DNA of 64,000 nucleotides from Stenomitos frigidus ULC18 (GCF_003003795.1 NZ_PVWK01000017.1:124001-188000), one strand, 5' to 3'; counted from the stretch's first letter, positions 51,827 through 62,038 are shown. The notes: generated from the sequence alone by a model not told the origin. Numbers and translations are program-made.

Positions 51827-53716
51827 ATGACAGCTAAACCTTCCACTAAGCGCAAGCCGCAATGGATTTTTGATCCGGTGCCGCCATCCGGTCAGTTCAC
51901 AGGGGGTATCCCTTCTGCCTATGTCTTTAAGCCTGAACTGGATACCTTTGTGCGGGAAGTGTTGCAGAACAGTCTGGATGCCAGAAAAGCGGCAAGCCAG
52001 ACACCCACTGAGGTGAAATTCACCTTCAGGCAATTGCAGGGAGACGACAGGACGCGCTTTCTCAACACGATCGACTGGGAGTATCTGCAAACGCATTTGC
52101 AGGCGGTGGCAGAAGGTCATACCGCTATGTCTACTTTGCTAGCGAACACGATCTCCGACCTAAACAGCACCCCCCTGACCATTCTGAGAATTGATGACTC
52201 TAGTACGGAGGGGCTGACAGGAGATGAAGATACCCCCGGTACGAACTTCAGCAGCCTCTGTCGCAATATTCTCGACACAACCAAAGATGCACCCAGTAAG
52301 GGCGGCAGCTACGGTCTTGGTAAAGCCTTGCTCTGGCAGTTCTCCACCTTATCGACTGTGCTGTTTTCCTCGCGTCTTGAGGGAGAAGCGCCTCAGCAAT
52401 TTCGCTTTTTTGCCCGCACAGAGCTACCTTCCCATGAAACAGAGCAGGCACGATGGAATGGCTCCGGCTGGTATGGACTGCCGGAAACTGTCCGCAATGG
52501 TAAGCGGGCTGTCTCAATCTGGGATGAAGTTGCCGAGAAGATCACACGATCGATTTACCTGTACCGCCCTGTGCAGTTGGGGACCGGAACGTCCATTATG
52601 GTAGTTGGCTTTCACGAGCCTGCTCAGGAAGAAGCCCGTCCCCTCGCAGCGATCGCTCAAGAGATCCTGCACTCGGCTGCTCAATGGTTCTGGTATTGCA
52701 TGATTTCGGCTACCCCTTCACTCAGGGTAGTAGCAGAAGTCTACGAAGGGCATGAATTGAGCTTCCGGGGTGAAGCGATTCCGGGTAAAGAACTGGAACC
52801 GTTTATTCAGACTGTGCTGGCTGACACAACGGTTGCTAAAGCCTTTCATCGAGGCGAGGTGGCAGAAAAGGAACTGACCTTCAAAATTCCCGCTAAGAAG
52901 TCAGGCGAAGCCCCCGAAGTTGAAGCCGCCCTGAATTTCCGCTTGAGCCGGGGCGAGGATGACTCAGAGGACGCACTCTGGGGTAATCGCATTGCCTTGA
53001 TCCGTGGATCGGGCATGGTGGTCGAGTATCGTTCTCCTGGCAAAAAACTGTCCGGTATACCTTTCTGCGGGGTGCTGCGGGCTGGCAATGCCAGAGGCTT
53101 TGCTGAAGCCGATGACGCGCTGGAAATGTTTTTGAAAGACGCTGAGCCACCGTCTCACGATCAGTGGAAGGCAACGGAACGACTTCAGGAGGAGTACAGG
53201 AAAGGTTCCAAAAGCCGCCTCGATAAACTCTGGAAAGATCTGGATGAAGCGGTGGTCGAACTGTGTGGTCAGGAAATGCGCCCGGATGCTGAAGCGCCAG
53301 AAGCCCTTGCCCGTCTATTCAGGAAAGATGCGATCCAGAGTGGTAAGACGCTCAGGCAGGATGATCAGAAGCTCCAGGTATCGTGTTTAGAGGCTTTCTT
53401 TACCGAGGGTGTCTGGCGGTTTTCTGGGCGGGTCACGCAGCCAGGGACGTTGAAGAAACCCTGGAGTTTCTCGTTGCTGGTGCGGCTCGACAGTGAAACG
53501 GGGGAGGGTGAAAAACTGCTGATTGATCATTTGCGGACAACCGGAGCCGCTTCAGTACAGATCAAAGCGGAACTGGCAGAGTGTGTCGTCCAGCCATCCA
53601 GTCAGGAAATTGTCTTTGAAGGTGAAACAAAACCTGTACATGGCAATAGCCGGATGCCAGATTTGCAGCGTACTCGTGTACGCCTTGAGGTTCAACCGGG
53701 CAGAGGAGGTCGCTGA
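51827..53716 (+). CDS. GHKL (MORC/Hsp90-like) ATPase
   Basis: A 629-residue protein. Bergerat-fold motifs: FVREVLQNSLDAR (Glu44, Asn48), ILRIDDSSTEGL and GGSYGLGKALLW (lid); the region TGTSIMVVGF completes the domain. A transducer-like middle (about 260-420) and a beta-rich C-terminus follow. MORC/MutL-like ATPases are known in operons with C5 methyltransferases, where they may power DNA surveillance or restriction. Its stop overlaps the next start (TGATG), the first link in a five-gene operon. Confidence 0.85.
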   Translation: MTAKPSTKRKPQWIFDPVPPSGQFTGGIPSAYVFKPELDTFVREVLQNSLDARKAASQTPTEVKFTFRQLQGDDRTRFLNTIDWEYLQTHLQAVAEGHTAMSTLLANTISDLNSTPLTILRIDDSSTEGLTGDEDTPGTNFSSLCRNILDTTKDAPSKGGSYGLGKALLWQFSTLSTVLFSSRLEGEAPQQFRFFARTELPSHETEQARWNGSGWYGLPETVRNGKRAVSIWDEVAEKITRSIYLYRPVQLGTGTSIMVVGFHEPAQEEARPLAAIAQEILHSAAQWFWYCMISATPSLRVVAEVYEGHELSFRGEAIPGKELEPFIQTVLADTTVAKAFHRGEVAEKELTFKIPAKKSGEAPEVEAALNFRLSRGEDDSEDALWGNRIALIRGSGMVVEYRSPGKKLSGIPFCGVLRAGNARGFAEADDALEMFLKDAEPPSHDQWKATERLQEEYRKGSKSRLDKLWKDLDEAVVELCGQEMRPDAEAPEALARLFRKDAIQSGKTLRQDDQKLQVSCLEAFFTEGVWRFSGRVTQPGTLKKPWSFSLLVRLDSETGEGEKLLIDHLRTTGAASVQIKAELAECVVQPSSQEIVFEGETKPVHGNSRMPDLQRTRVRLEVQPGRGGR

Positions 53717-54681
53717 TGCCTGCTGAAAGCTTTTATCCTTACCGTACCGGGGCTGAAATGGTGCTGCTGCATCTGGATCTACCTGAGCGTGAAGAGCACC
53801 AGGCGAGTGACGAGAGCCTGCCAGTTTACCGTTGCAGCAGTGCGGAAATTCAGCTTCGGGCAGCCGCGATCGTCCCTGATGCGGTCTGGGAGAAAGTTTT
53901 TGATGCATCTGAGCGAACTCATCCGCCTGCCAAGCTCTGGCTGGTGGCACAAAGTATGGAATCACGCTCCAGACAGGCGTTTGAGCTTAAGGGGGATGGA
54001 CAGGTCTTTGAGGCTTTGATCCGCCTGAATACTGATGATTGGGCAGGCAAAGCAGAATTTCAGGCAGTGCTTGCCAGAACAACAGCCAGGGATGCATCGC
54101 CATCAGGCTATGCATCCGATGTGGGAGCGCGGCTGGCATGGTCTAAAGCCCATCTGGCACTGTTCAGGGAACCCCCGGTGCCGCAGCGCGACAGGCTAAA
54201 AATTCAGTGGAAGAAGTTTGAGGGTAGTCAAAAGTCGCAACTGTTTGCCCTTGATCACTCGGAGCCGCAACCAAAACTCTGGCTCAACTCTGAGGTTGAG
54301 GGCTTGTATGATGTGCTGAACAGTCGGGCAGTGCGAGGCTGGAATCCGGCGATCGCAGAGAACACCAGCTACCTGATCGCCCATCAGGTCTGGACATCAT
54401 TGCTGGCAACCGCTATCAGTCATCTGGCAGAAACGGGAGACTCTGATAGCCTGCCTGATCTGGCTGAGTTGCTGGAATGGGAGCGCTTGGTGCTGGAAGA
54501 CTGGATTGAGTCTCTCTTTCCAGACAGGCAAAGGGATGCGGCTTTCGATCTGTTGCTGGACTCCGTGCGTCAGCACTACTTTAGGGAAGAATTGCTGGTG
54601 CAACGGATTCCAGAAGCGATTCAGGAGAAGCTCAACACATACAGGGGTTTTGAGCATCTGTTGAAGGAGGCAGGCAGATAA
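53716..54681 (+). CDS. unknown protein of the GHKL-methyltransferase operon
   Basis: A 321-residue protein. A beta-rich N-terminal half (MVLLHLDLPEREEHQ, AEIQLRAAAIVPD, FELKGDGQVFEALIRLNTDDW) and a helical C-terminal half (LPDLAELLEWERLVLEDWIESLFPDRQRDAAFDLLLDSVRQHYF). No nuclease or helicase motif was found. Start-stop overlap with the ATPase indicates a stoichiometric partner. I do not know the family. Confidence 0.6.
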   Translation: MPAESFYPYRTGAEMVLLHLDLPEREEHQASDESLPVYRCSSAEIQLRAAAIVPDAVWEKVFDASERTHPPAKLWLVAQSMESRSRQAFELKGDGQVFEALIRLNTDDWAGKAEFQAVLARTTARDASPSGYASDVGARLAWSKAHLALFREPPVPQRDRLKIQWKKFEGSQKSQLFALDHSEPQPKLWLNSEVEGLYDVLNSRAVRGWNPAIAENTSYLIAHQVWTSLLATAISHLAETGDSDSLPDLAELLEWERLVLEDWIESLFPDRQRDAAFDLLLDSVRQHYFREELLVQRIPEAIQEKLNTYRGFEHLLKEAGR

Positions 54682-54682
54682 C

Positions 54683-55384
54683 ATGGCTCAGTCATTACGA
54701 CGCTTCACTGTACCCGTGACCCGCCCCTGGCTTTACCGATTGCTGGAGAACCCGGACTCAATGCTGACAGAGCCAGTTGATGGTCAGGCAACCCTTAAAG
54801 AGGTGAAGCGTACCGTCAATCGGTTGATCAAAAAATGTGGGAGTGAACCGCTACCTGCCAATCAGCGATCGGCGTGGGATCGAGAACTCGTCAAGCCGCT
54901 TTACGAAGCCCTCAACAGACTACCGCGTAGAACTCTGGTGGATATGCGTTTCTGGCACTGGCTCTGTACTACGCCCCTGCAAGATTTTGTCTGGTATCGC
55001 TGGCATGGGCAGATTCCTGCTGATCCCCGCAGCGTTTTGAATCAGAGTCAGGCACTGATCGGTCGGTTTACGGGCACTCCCTCCCTGAATGGCTTCAGCC
55101 GGAATGCCTTGACTCGCCTTTACTGGTGTGCGGCGACTCTGTATACCGAAGAGGAAGGCTTCTATTGGGTAGAACTGGCTCTGCAAAATCAGGATCTCTA
55201 TCAGGCTATCTTTGAGCGTCAGTTCAGCCTCTATCCACCAGCCGTGCGAGCGTGTTTGAGGGAACTGAAGGATAAGTCAGAGTCAGAACGCCGCGAGGCG
55301 ACCAAACGCCTGAACCACCATCTGACCACGATCGTTCTGGAGACCTTGACTGAAGATGATATCCGCAAGGTGTTAACTCTCTAA
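54683..55384 (+). CDS. unknown helical protein of the GHKL-methyltransferase operon
   Basis: A 233-residue protein, mainly helical: KEVKRTVNRLIKKC, DMRFWHWLCTTPLQDFVWYRWHG, ALTRLYWCAATLY and LVL-rich helices near the end. It begins 1 bp after the previous stop, with AAGGAGG at 54664 giving a strong ribosome site. It may be a DUF6339-type protein, but that recollection is uncertain. No catalytic motif is evident. Confidence 0.6.
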   Translation: MAQSLRRFTVPVTRPWLYRLLENPDSMLTEPVDGQATLKEVKRTVNRLIKKCGSEPLPANQRSAWDRELVKPLYEALNRLPRRTLVDMRFWHWLCTTPLQDFVWYRWHGQIPADPRSVLNQSQALIGRFTGTPSLNGFSRNALTRLYWCAATLYTEEEGFYWVELALQNQDLYQAIFERQFSLYPPAVRACLRELKDKSESERREATKRLNHHLTTIVLETLTEDDIRKVLTL

Positions 55385-55436
55385 CCCTAAATTTCACATC
55401 CCCACGACCTGTAGCTTTATTGCTGTCTGAATACAC

Positions 55437-57338
55437 ATGAGTAAGCCCGCTGTTCCCTTTTCAACCGGAGAAAACGTTACTCTCGCACCACACTACCGTT
55501 CCTGCGACCTGGAACAGCTTCGTGCCTATGCTCAAAAGGCACAGAAAGCGAAGAAGCCTTTAGCAATCGACCTGTTTTGTGGTGCTGGGGGGTTAAGTCT
55601 TGGCTTGCAGGAGGCAGGGTTTAACGTGATTTTGGGTGTAGACAGTTATCAACAGGCGGCGGAAACGCATAAAGCCCACTTTGGCGGAGTTTCTCTCTGT
55701 GAGGATCTCTCCAAGCCAGAGGTGATTGATGCCATTGGTGAGGCGTTAAAGGGCATAGCGATCGCGCTGGTTGCAGGTGGTCCGCCCTGTCAGCCCTTTT
55801 CACAGGCAGGGAAAAGCAAGATTCGGCATCTGGTCCAAGAAGGGGCACGGCATCAGGATGATGAGCGCCGGGAACTGTGGCAGTCGTTTGTGGCAGTTGT
55901 CGAGAGAATCAAACCCCAGGCGGTGCTGGTAGAGAATGTGCCTGATATGGCGCTGGGCGATGATGCGATCGTGCTCCGTCAGTTAGTTGCGGCACTGGAG
56001 GCTTTAAACTACGACGTGCATACCCGCATTCTGGCGGCATGGCAGTATGACATTCCTCAATTTCGCCAGCGGCTGTTTCTGGTAGGGGTACGATCGGGTA
56101 CCGCGTTCAAATTTCCCGAACCAGTCAGGGACACAAAGCCGAAACTGCGGGATGCCATCGCCGACCTGCCTGTCGTTGAGGCAGGCGCTAAGAAACTTGT
56201 CATACCGTATCAGGAACCAGAAAAGCTCAGCCGCTTTCAGAAATGGTGTCGTAGAGGCGTTGCCGCAGAGGAGCAAAACAAGCTCTACGACCACATTGTG
56301 CGTGCGGTTCGGGAGGATGATTTGGAGGCGTTTCGGCTGATGGATCATCAGACTCGTTACTCTGATTTGCCTGAAGCACTGAAACGCTATCGGGATGACA
56401 TCTTTGACGATAAATATAAGCGACTGGGCTGGGATGAACCATCCAGAAGCATTACTGCCCATCTGGCACGGGATGGCTACTGGTACATCCACCCGGAACA
56501 GCATCGCTGTCTGACCATTCGGGAGGCTGCCCGCATTCAAAGTTTTCCAGACTGGTATCGCTTTTGTGGGCATCCCAGCCATGCTTACCGTCAGATTGGT
56601 GGCGCAGTCCCGCCCTTGCTTGGCAAATATCTTGGCAAAGCGATCCTTGAGGCGACCAGCAGTTATGACTCATCAACCCGGTACGTTTCCACCGCTGCCT
56701 TGTCTACAACACTGAAACACTGGCTGGAGCAGGAACCGGAGCAAAACCTGGTGGCTCCCTGGCGACGCAGCACAGACCTGTGGCAAATTCTTCTGGGTAT
56801 TACGCTATTTGAGAAACTGCCCGATCGTCAGGTCAGGCTAATCTGGTCTACTTTCAGGGGGCGCTGGGCGGATGCAAAAGGCTTCTTGAAGGATACGCAC
56901 AGGGAAGCGGCGATCCGGGCAATGCGACAGAGCAAGCTTCTGCCGACTATCACGGCTGTTGCCAGGAGCCTGAGCAAAAAGAATGCGCTCGATAATCTGG
57001 AGCTTCCAGAGGTGGGAGAAAACCAGTTGGAAATGGCGCTGGCGCTGGCAGACCTGAGCCATCAGCGTCCCATCTTTGCGCCCATTTATCGGGTGGCGGA
57101 GCGGGTTTTCGGGGCTGAGGATGAGAGAAGCTCGATCGGGCATGAGCAATTAATGGTTGCCAGACTGGTCGGTGTCGATCAGGGTGGTCGTGCTTATGCT
57201 GGTGTGCTGGAAGTAGCAGACCAGTTCTGTAAGCCTGGTGTGCCAGAGTGTACTCGCTGTCCCCTGAATAAAGTGTGCTTCACCGCGAGCAAAACTTATC
57301 AGCCAGTCTCCTCACAAGAGTTGATACCCACTGGTTAA
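55437..57338 (+). CDS. C5-cytosine DNA methyltransferase fused to EndoIII-like tail
   Basis: A 633-residue protein. Residues 40-415 are a Dcm-type methyltransferase: FCGAGG (47-52), GGPPCQPFSQAG with catalytic Cys118, VLVENVPDM, QFRQRLFLVG and GGAVPPLLGKYLGKAI. The remaining 215 residues are helical and end CKPGVPECTRCPLNKVC, the C-x6-C-x2-C-x5-C iron-sulphur motif of endonuclease III. It methylates a short site (unknown) to give 5-methylcytosine; the tail may read mismatched or modified bases. It sits in the GHKL operon upstream of a separate glycosylase. Confidence 0.9.
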   Translation: MSKPAVPFSTGENVTLAPHYRSCDLEQLRAYAQKAQKAKKPLAIDLFCGAGGLSLGLQEAGFNVILGVDSYQQAAETHKAHFGGVSLCEDLSKPEVIDAIGEALKGIAIALVAGGPPCQPFSQAGKSKIRHLVQEGARHQDDERRELWQSFVAVVERIKPQAVLVENVPDMALGDDAIVLRQLVAALEALNYDVHTRILAAWQYDIPQFRQRLFLVGVRSGTAFKFPEPVRDTKPKLRDAIADLPVVEAGAKKLVIPYQEPEKLSRFQKWCRRGVAAEEQNKLYDHIVRAVREDDLEAFRLMDHQTRYSDLPEALKRYRDDIFDDKYKRLGWDEPSRSITAHLARDGYWYIHPEQHRCLTIREAARIQSFPDWYRFCGHPSHAYRQIGGAVPPLLGKYLGKAILEATSSYDSSTRYVSTAALSTTLKHWLEQEPEQNLVAPWRRSTDLWQILLGITLFEKLPDRQVRLIWSTFRGRWADAKGFLKDTHREAAIRAMRQSKLLPTITAVARSLSKKNALDNLELPEVGENQLEMALALADLSHQRPIFAPIYRVAERVFGAEDERSSIGHEQLMVARLVGVDQGGRAYAGVLEVADQFCKPGVPECTRCPLNKVCFTASKTYQPVSSQELIPTG

Positions 57339-57389
57339 GATTTTGGTTAAGCTGCAAAGAGCAATCTGTTTTGTTCCAGTCCTTGCTGC

Positions 57390-58163
57390 ATGACTGAAGT
57401 CGCTCCTACAGACCGAAAGCAACCTGCTATCGTAACCGACGGCGAACATAGCGTGGATGCGATAGCGTTCCGTAAGGCTTTGATCATCTGGGGCAAGGAG
57501 AACTTCAGAGCTTTCCCCTGGCGGTTTACCAGCGATCCTTATCGCATCCTGATGGCTGAGGTCATGCTTCACCGGACACAGGCATTACAGGTTGTGCCTG
57601 TGTATGAGCGTTTTTTGGAACGTTACCCTGATCTCCCTGCACTTGCTACAGCTACAGAAGAAGATTTACATGGAATGCTTTACTCACTGGGCTTGAAGTG
57701 GAGAGTCAAACTGATTTACGAGATGGTGGCTGCGCTGATGCAGCGTTTTGATGGCAAGCTCCCTTCTGATCGAGCAGACTTGCTCAGCCTGCCCGGAGTC
57801 AGTGATTATATCGCCAGTGCAGTTTGTTGCTTTGCCTGGAAACAGCCACAGGCTCTGATCGATACCAACACAGTGCGTATTGTGGCAAGAGTGTTTAACC
57901 TGAAAATTACGGACTCTTTGCGACGTAATCGCCGCTTCAAGGCTTTGCTTGAAACACTGGCCGATTCTATACAACCAGCAACTTACAACTATGCGTTGCT
58001 GGATTTAGCGAATAAAGTTTGCCTCAAGGTTCGGGAGCCAGATTGCCCAAAATGTCCTTTGTTGGAGCATTGTCATTATGGGGCGAACAAGTTACGAGTT
58101 GCCCCAAAAATCTCCACAAACTCATTCCCTGTATTTGAAACTGTCAGCGAGTGTAAAGCATAA
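57390..58163 (+). CDS. Mig-type T/U:G mismatch DNA glycosylase
   Basis: A 257-residue HhH-GPD glycosylase. FPWR (42-45), the helix-hairpin-helix LPGVSDYIASAVCCFAW and catalytic Asp158 (LIDTNTVRI) are present. The residue that is catalytic Lys in EndoIII and Ser in MutY is Tyr140 here, as in Mig.Mth, which removes T from T:G pairs made by deamination of 5-methylcytosine. An FeS cluster motif (C-x7-C-x2-C-x5-C) ends the domain. Its place behind a C5 methyltransferase fits a Vsr-like repair duty. A restriction role is also conceivable. Confidence 0.85.
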   Translation: MTEVAPTDRKQPAIVTDGEHSVDAIAFRKALIIWGKENFRAFPWRFTSDPYRILMAEVMLHRTQALQVVPVYERFLERYPDLPALATATEEDLHGMLYSLGLKWRVKLIYEMVAALMQRFDGKLPSDRADLLSLPGVSDYIASAVCCFAWKQPQALIDTNTVRIVARVFNLKITDSLRRNRRFKALLETLADSIQPATYNYALLDLANKVCLKVREPDCPKCPLLEHCHYGANKLRVAPKISTNSFPVFETVSECKA

Positions 58164-58369
58164 CAAGAATCTGAATTACATGGGTCTTCAACAAGCTTTT
58201 CTAACGCAGATCGTGCCTCCCTCTCAAATTCAAAGCAAGTAGCCGCTCAGACATCTGGAGATCAACCTGATACAGATCCCTCATACACATCCCTGAATCC
58301 AATATTCCATCCTCTCTAGATTTTCGTATAACGGTTCCAGAAAATTATCCAATGGTTTAAGAATCTGTT

Positions 58370-61300
58370 ATGGAATCCTCCTCTATACATCGCCTGTCTC
58401 CTATCTCTTTTGATGAAGTTATTCACAAATTGACCGAGGATTTTACAGGATGCGAAGATATATTTAATGCGATCGACCGCTGGCTAGAATGCCAAAATGA
58501 GCGCTTTTTCATCTTGGTTGGTAAACCAGGGGCTGGGAAAAGTGCAGTTGCTGCCTATCTTACGAAAATTCGCCCCGATATAGTAGCTCATCACTTCTGC
58601 ATTGCACGTCGCAATAATACCATTGACCCCAATTCTGTGCTTCTATCTTTAGCCGCCCAATTGGTTGAAAATCTTCCAGGATATGCAGAAGCTCTAGTTA
58701 ATACAATTACACCTCTGCATCTTTCGGTTAGTGTTTCAATTGATATTGAGATAATACGAGACAGCCAAGTTAGGGGTGTCATTATCGAACATCTACACAC
58801 CAATAATCCTGGCGAAGCCTTGGATATTATTCTACACCGTCCCATCTTAGCAATATCAAGCCAGATTCAAGAACCTATACTTATACTACTGGATGCTTTA
58901 GATGAAGCGATAGCATTCAGTAGTAATGACAATCTTGTGAGACTGTTAGCTAGCGCAAATGATTTATCATCTTATGTCCGATTTCTGTGTACAACTCGCT
59001 CCGAACAGAGGGTATGGAGTTATCTAGACATTTCTAAAATTTATAGATACGATCTAAAAAATCAATCAAGTACTATTTATAGATACATCAATTCAAGACT
59101 TTCAAGAAACGCTCTCCAAATAAAAATTCAAAATCTTCAAAACACTCGCGAAATATTTACAAATGAATTGCTGGAAAAATCTCAAGATAATTTTCTCTAT
59201 GTCAAATTGCTTTTAGATGAGATTGAAAGCGACCGATATTCTATAAATGAGTTAGCTTCTCTGCCCTCTGGATTAAACAAAATATATAGTGAATTTATCA
59301 ATCGTTCCTTAGAAGGAGTATCAAGGAACTATTCTAAATTAATTCTAGGAATTCTAGCAGTTGCCAGAGAACCACTTAGTCAGCAACAAATATCTCAATT
59401 TACAGGTGTTGAACTTGAAGATGTTGGAGAGCAGATTAGAGTAATTCGCCAATTTTTTGATGTTTTTGATTCTGGACTGGAAGAAAAATACACTTTATTC
59501 CATCAATCTTTTCGGGACTATTTGATAGATAGTAAGAATAAACCAGATTTCTGGTGTGATCCAACTAGGCAACACCAACGAATCGTTAATTTTTATTGGT
59601 CTGACAAAAAAGTATGGAGTCAGGAACATGCTAGTGATAGGTATCTTTGGAACTATTTACCTTACCATTTGAGTCAAGCTACTCAGGATGAGCAGCTACG
59701 GTCTCTACTTCTCAACTTTGAATGGCTCCAAGCAAAACTTAACGCTACCAATATTCATCGTCTGATTGCAGACTATGATCTACTTTCAAACGATCAAGAT
59801 TTGGTTTTAGTGCAACAGGCTCTTCGTCTATCAATTGGTGTCATTGAACAAGATAGCCGCCAACTTGCCAGTCAGTTGCTAGGACGGCTTATAACTTTTC
59901 CAACAAAAGATATTCAGCTTTTAATAGAACAAATTGCCGAGCGTCAAACAGCTTTTCCTTGGTTTCGCTGTTTAACGGCAAGCTTGACACCACCGGGGGG
60001 GGCTTTGGTAGGCACTTGCTGCGGTCATAACAGTTATGTGAGTTCTATAGCCTGGATTCCAAGGCAGCGACAGATGGTTTCTGCATCACGAGATTACACT
60101 CTACGACTATGGAATGTTGACTCTACTCAATGTTTACGAGTACTGAAAGGGCACGAGAATTGGATTAGAGGAGTAGTGGTTACTTCCAGTGGTGATTATG
60201 CTATTTCAGTCTCAGATGATGCAACTGTTAAGCAGTGGGACTTGAAATCTGGTGAATCTCAGAACATTCTGGAGGCTCACAATGGTGATGTTACAGCAAT
60301 AGCAACAGGACTAGATAATGATCAGGTTGTTGTTGCTTTAAGTAACCATGAAGTTGGAATTTGGCAGGCAGACAGTCAACAGTATGGTGTGTGCTTTCAA
60401 ATACCAGATAGGGTAATTACTGCAATTACAGTTTTGCAGAATCAGCGACAAATCATTTTGGTTTTAGATGACTGTACATTTCAATTATGGGATTTACTCT
60501 CTAAGAAACATCAGCGTACTTTCAAAAAAGAGCATAATGGCTCAATTACTGCTGTAGCCTTTATTCCCAATGAAAATCGAGTAATTTCCGCTTCCTATGA
60601 CTTGACACTGAAAGTATGGAATTTAGAGAACGGTAAGGTTGAACAAACCCTGCAAGGTCATTTTCAGCCAGTTAGTTCTGTTGTCATAATGCTTGATGGC
60701 AAACGGGCAATCTCTAGTTCTCGCGATCGCACACTTAGAGTATGGGATCTAAGTACAGGGGAATGCTTGTCTACATTTTTAGCACATCAAGACTGGATCA
60801 ACTGTGTGACGTTAGTCCCTGATGGCTGCAAGGTTGTCTCTGCATCAGATGATGGAACCTTAAAAGTCTGGGACTTAGAACATACCCAGCAACTGCTTCC
60901 CATACATCACAATAATCAGATTAATGACTTGGCTTTGACACCAAACGGTAGCCGATTAGTTTCTGCTTCACGAGATAAGACACTCAAAGCTTGGAATATG
61001 AAAACTGAGCAACTTGAACATACATTTCAAGGTCATGAAGCACAAGTCATGGCTGTAGCTGTGATATCTGACCATCAAGCAATTTCAGCTTCGGCTGACA
61101 AAACGTTGAAAGTTTGGGACCTTAACACAGGAAGTTGTTTGTGCACTTTCAAGGGACATTCTAGTCCGATAAATGGTGTAGCTGTATTTCGGGACGGAAG
61201 AACAGCAATTTCTGCGTCACTTGATAAGACACTCAGACTTTGGGATATAGCCACAGGTAAATGTCAACGAATTTTTGAGGGTCATGAAGGTTCAGTCACG

Positions 61301-61771
61301 ACAGTAAAAGTTTTACCAGATCAAAATCAGGTGATTTCTGCTTCAGCTGATGGAATGCTAAGAATCTGGAATATCCACACAGGAGAATGCCAGCTTTTGA
61401 AAAAAAGCCATAGTGCTCCAGTAACCAGTGTTGCAGTTACTCCAGATGGAATGTGGGTAGTATCTGCTTCAGCTGATAGAGCGGTAAAACTTTGGAACCT
61501 AGAGATTGGGTCGTGCGAACTCACACTGGGCAATCATGAAGCCTGGATACATTCTGTTGTGCTTACTTCAGACGGGCATTGGGCAGTGTCTGCTTCAGAA
61601 GATAAGACGCTAAAGCTATGGGATTTAAGACAAAGGGAATGTGCAGCGAGCTTTACTGGAGAGAGTAAGTTTAGAAGCTGTGCCATTCTTGCGGATACCC
61701 AAACTATTTTTGCTGGAAATGACGCTGGTCAAGTACATACTTTCGAAATACTAAATTCTGAAAATGGCTGA
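58370..61771 (+). CDS. NACHT-WD40 STAND protein
   Basis: A 1133-residue protein. The P-loop GKPGAGKS is at 51-58, Walker B ILILLDALDEA near 175, and FHQSFRDYLID near 385. From about 545 around 13 WD40 repeats follow (for example ISASYDLTLKVWNLENGKVEQTLQGH). No N-terminal effector domain precedes the P-loop, so an effector may be supplied in trans. Base composition is AT-richer than the operon before it. A nucleoside phosphorylase-like gene lies close downstream on the other strand. A sensor/switch role is inferred. Confidence 0.85.
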   Translation: MESSSIHRLSPISFDEVIHKLTEDFTGCEDIFNAIDRWLECQNERFFILVGKPGAGKSAVAAYLTKIRPDIVAHHFCIARRNNTIDPNSVLLSLAAQLVENLPGYAEALVNTITPLHLSVSVSIDIEIIRDSQVRGVIIEHLHTNNPGEALDIILHRPILAISSQIQEPILILLDALDEAIAFSSNDNLVRLLASANDLSSYVRFLCTTRSEQRVWSYLDISKIYRYDLKNQSSTIYRYINSRLSRNALQIKIQNLQNTREIFTNELLEKSQDNFLYVKLLLDEIESDRYSINELASLPSGLNKIYSEFINRSLEGVSRNYSKLILGILAVAREPLSQQQISQFTGVELEDVGEQIRVIRQFFDVFDSGLEEKYTLFHQSFRDYLIDSKNKPDFWCDPTRQHQRIVNFYWSDKKVWSQEHASDRYLWNYLPYHLSQATQDEQLRSLLLNFEWLQAKLNATNIHRLIADYDLLSNDQDLVLVQQALRLSIGVIEQDSRQLASQLLGRLITFPTKDIQLLIEQIAERQTAFPWFRCLTASLTPPGGALVGTCCGHNSYVSSIAWIPRQRQMVSASRDYTLRLWNVDSTQCLRVLKGHENWIRGVVVTSSGDYAISVSDDATVKQWDLKSGESQNILEAHNGDVTAIATGLDNDQVVVALSNHEVGIWQADSQQYGVCFQIPDRVITAITVLQNQRQIILVLDDCTFQLWDLLSKKHQRTFKKEHNGSITAVAFIPNENRVISASYDLTLKVWNLENGKVEQTLQGHFQPVSSVVIMLDGKRAISSSRDRTLRVWDLSTGECLSTFLAHQDWINCVTLVPDGCKVVSASDDGTLKVWDLEHTQQLLPIHHNNQINDLALTPNGSRLVSASRDKTLKAWNMKTEQLEHTFQGHEAQVMAVAVISDHQAISASADKTLKVWDLNTGSCLCTFKGHSSPINGVAVFRDGRTAISASLDKTLRLWDIATGKCQRIFEGHEGSVTTVKVLPDQNQVISASADGMLRIWNIHTGECQLLKKSHSAPVTSVAVTPDGMWVVSASADRAVKLWNLEIGSCELTLGNHEAWIHSVVLTSDGHWAVSASEDKTLKLWDLRQRECAASFTGESKFRSCAILADTQTIFAGNDAGQVHTFEILNSENG

Positions 61772-62038
61772 TTATGTCTTGCAAGTGTAGATTTCAGAAT
61801 CGCCAATTGACTGGTACTCCAATAGGTTCTGAACAGACATACCTAACCCGAAAATATTTTTTGCTCAATTTCTGGTTATGTATATAATTCAATAGAGAGA
61901 AATGTTTTTGTATAGCGCATTTTGTCTTCATAGTTTTTTGTAGAAATTTGTGTTGATAAATCTTTCGCTAAAAAATTATAGAATTAAACTTATAGTTCTC
62001 ATGATAAAAGCGCTTCAATTTCATTGGCGAGTGCTGAT

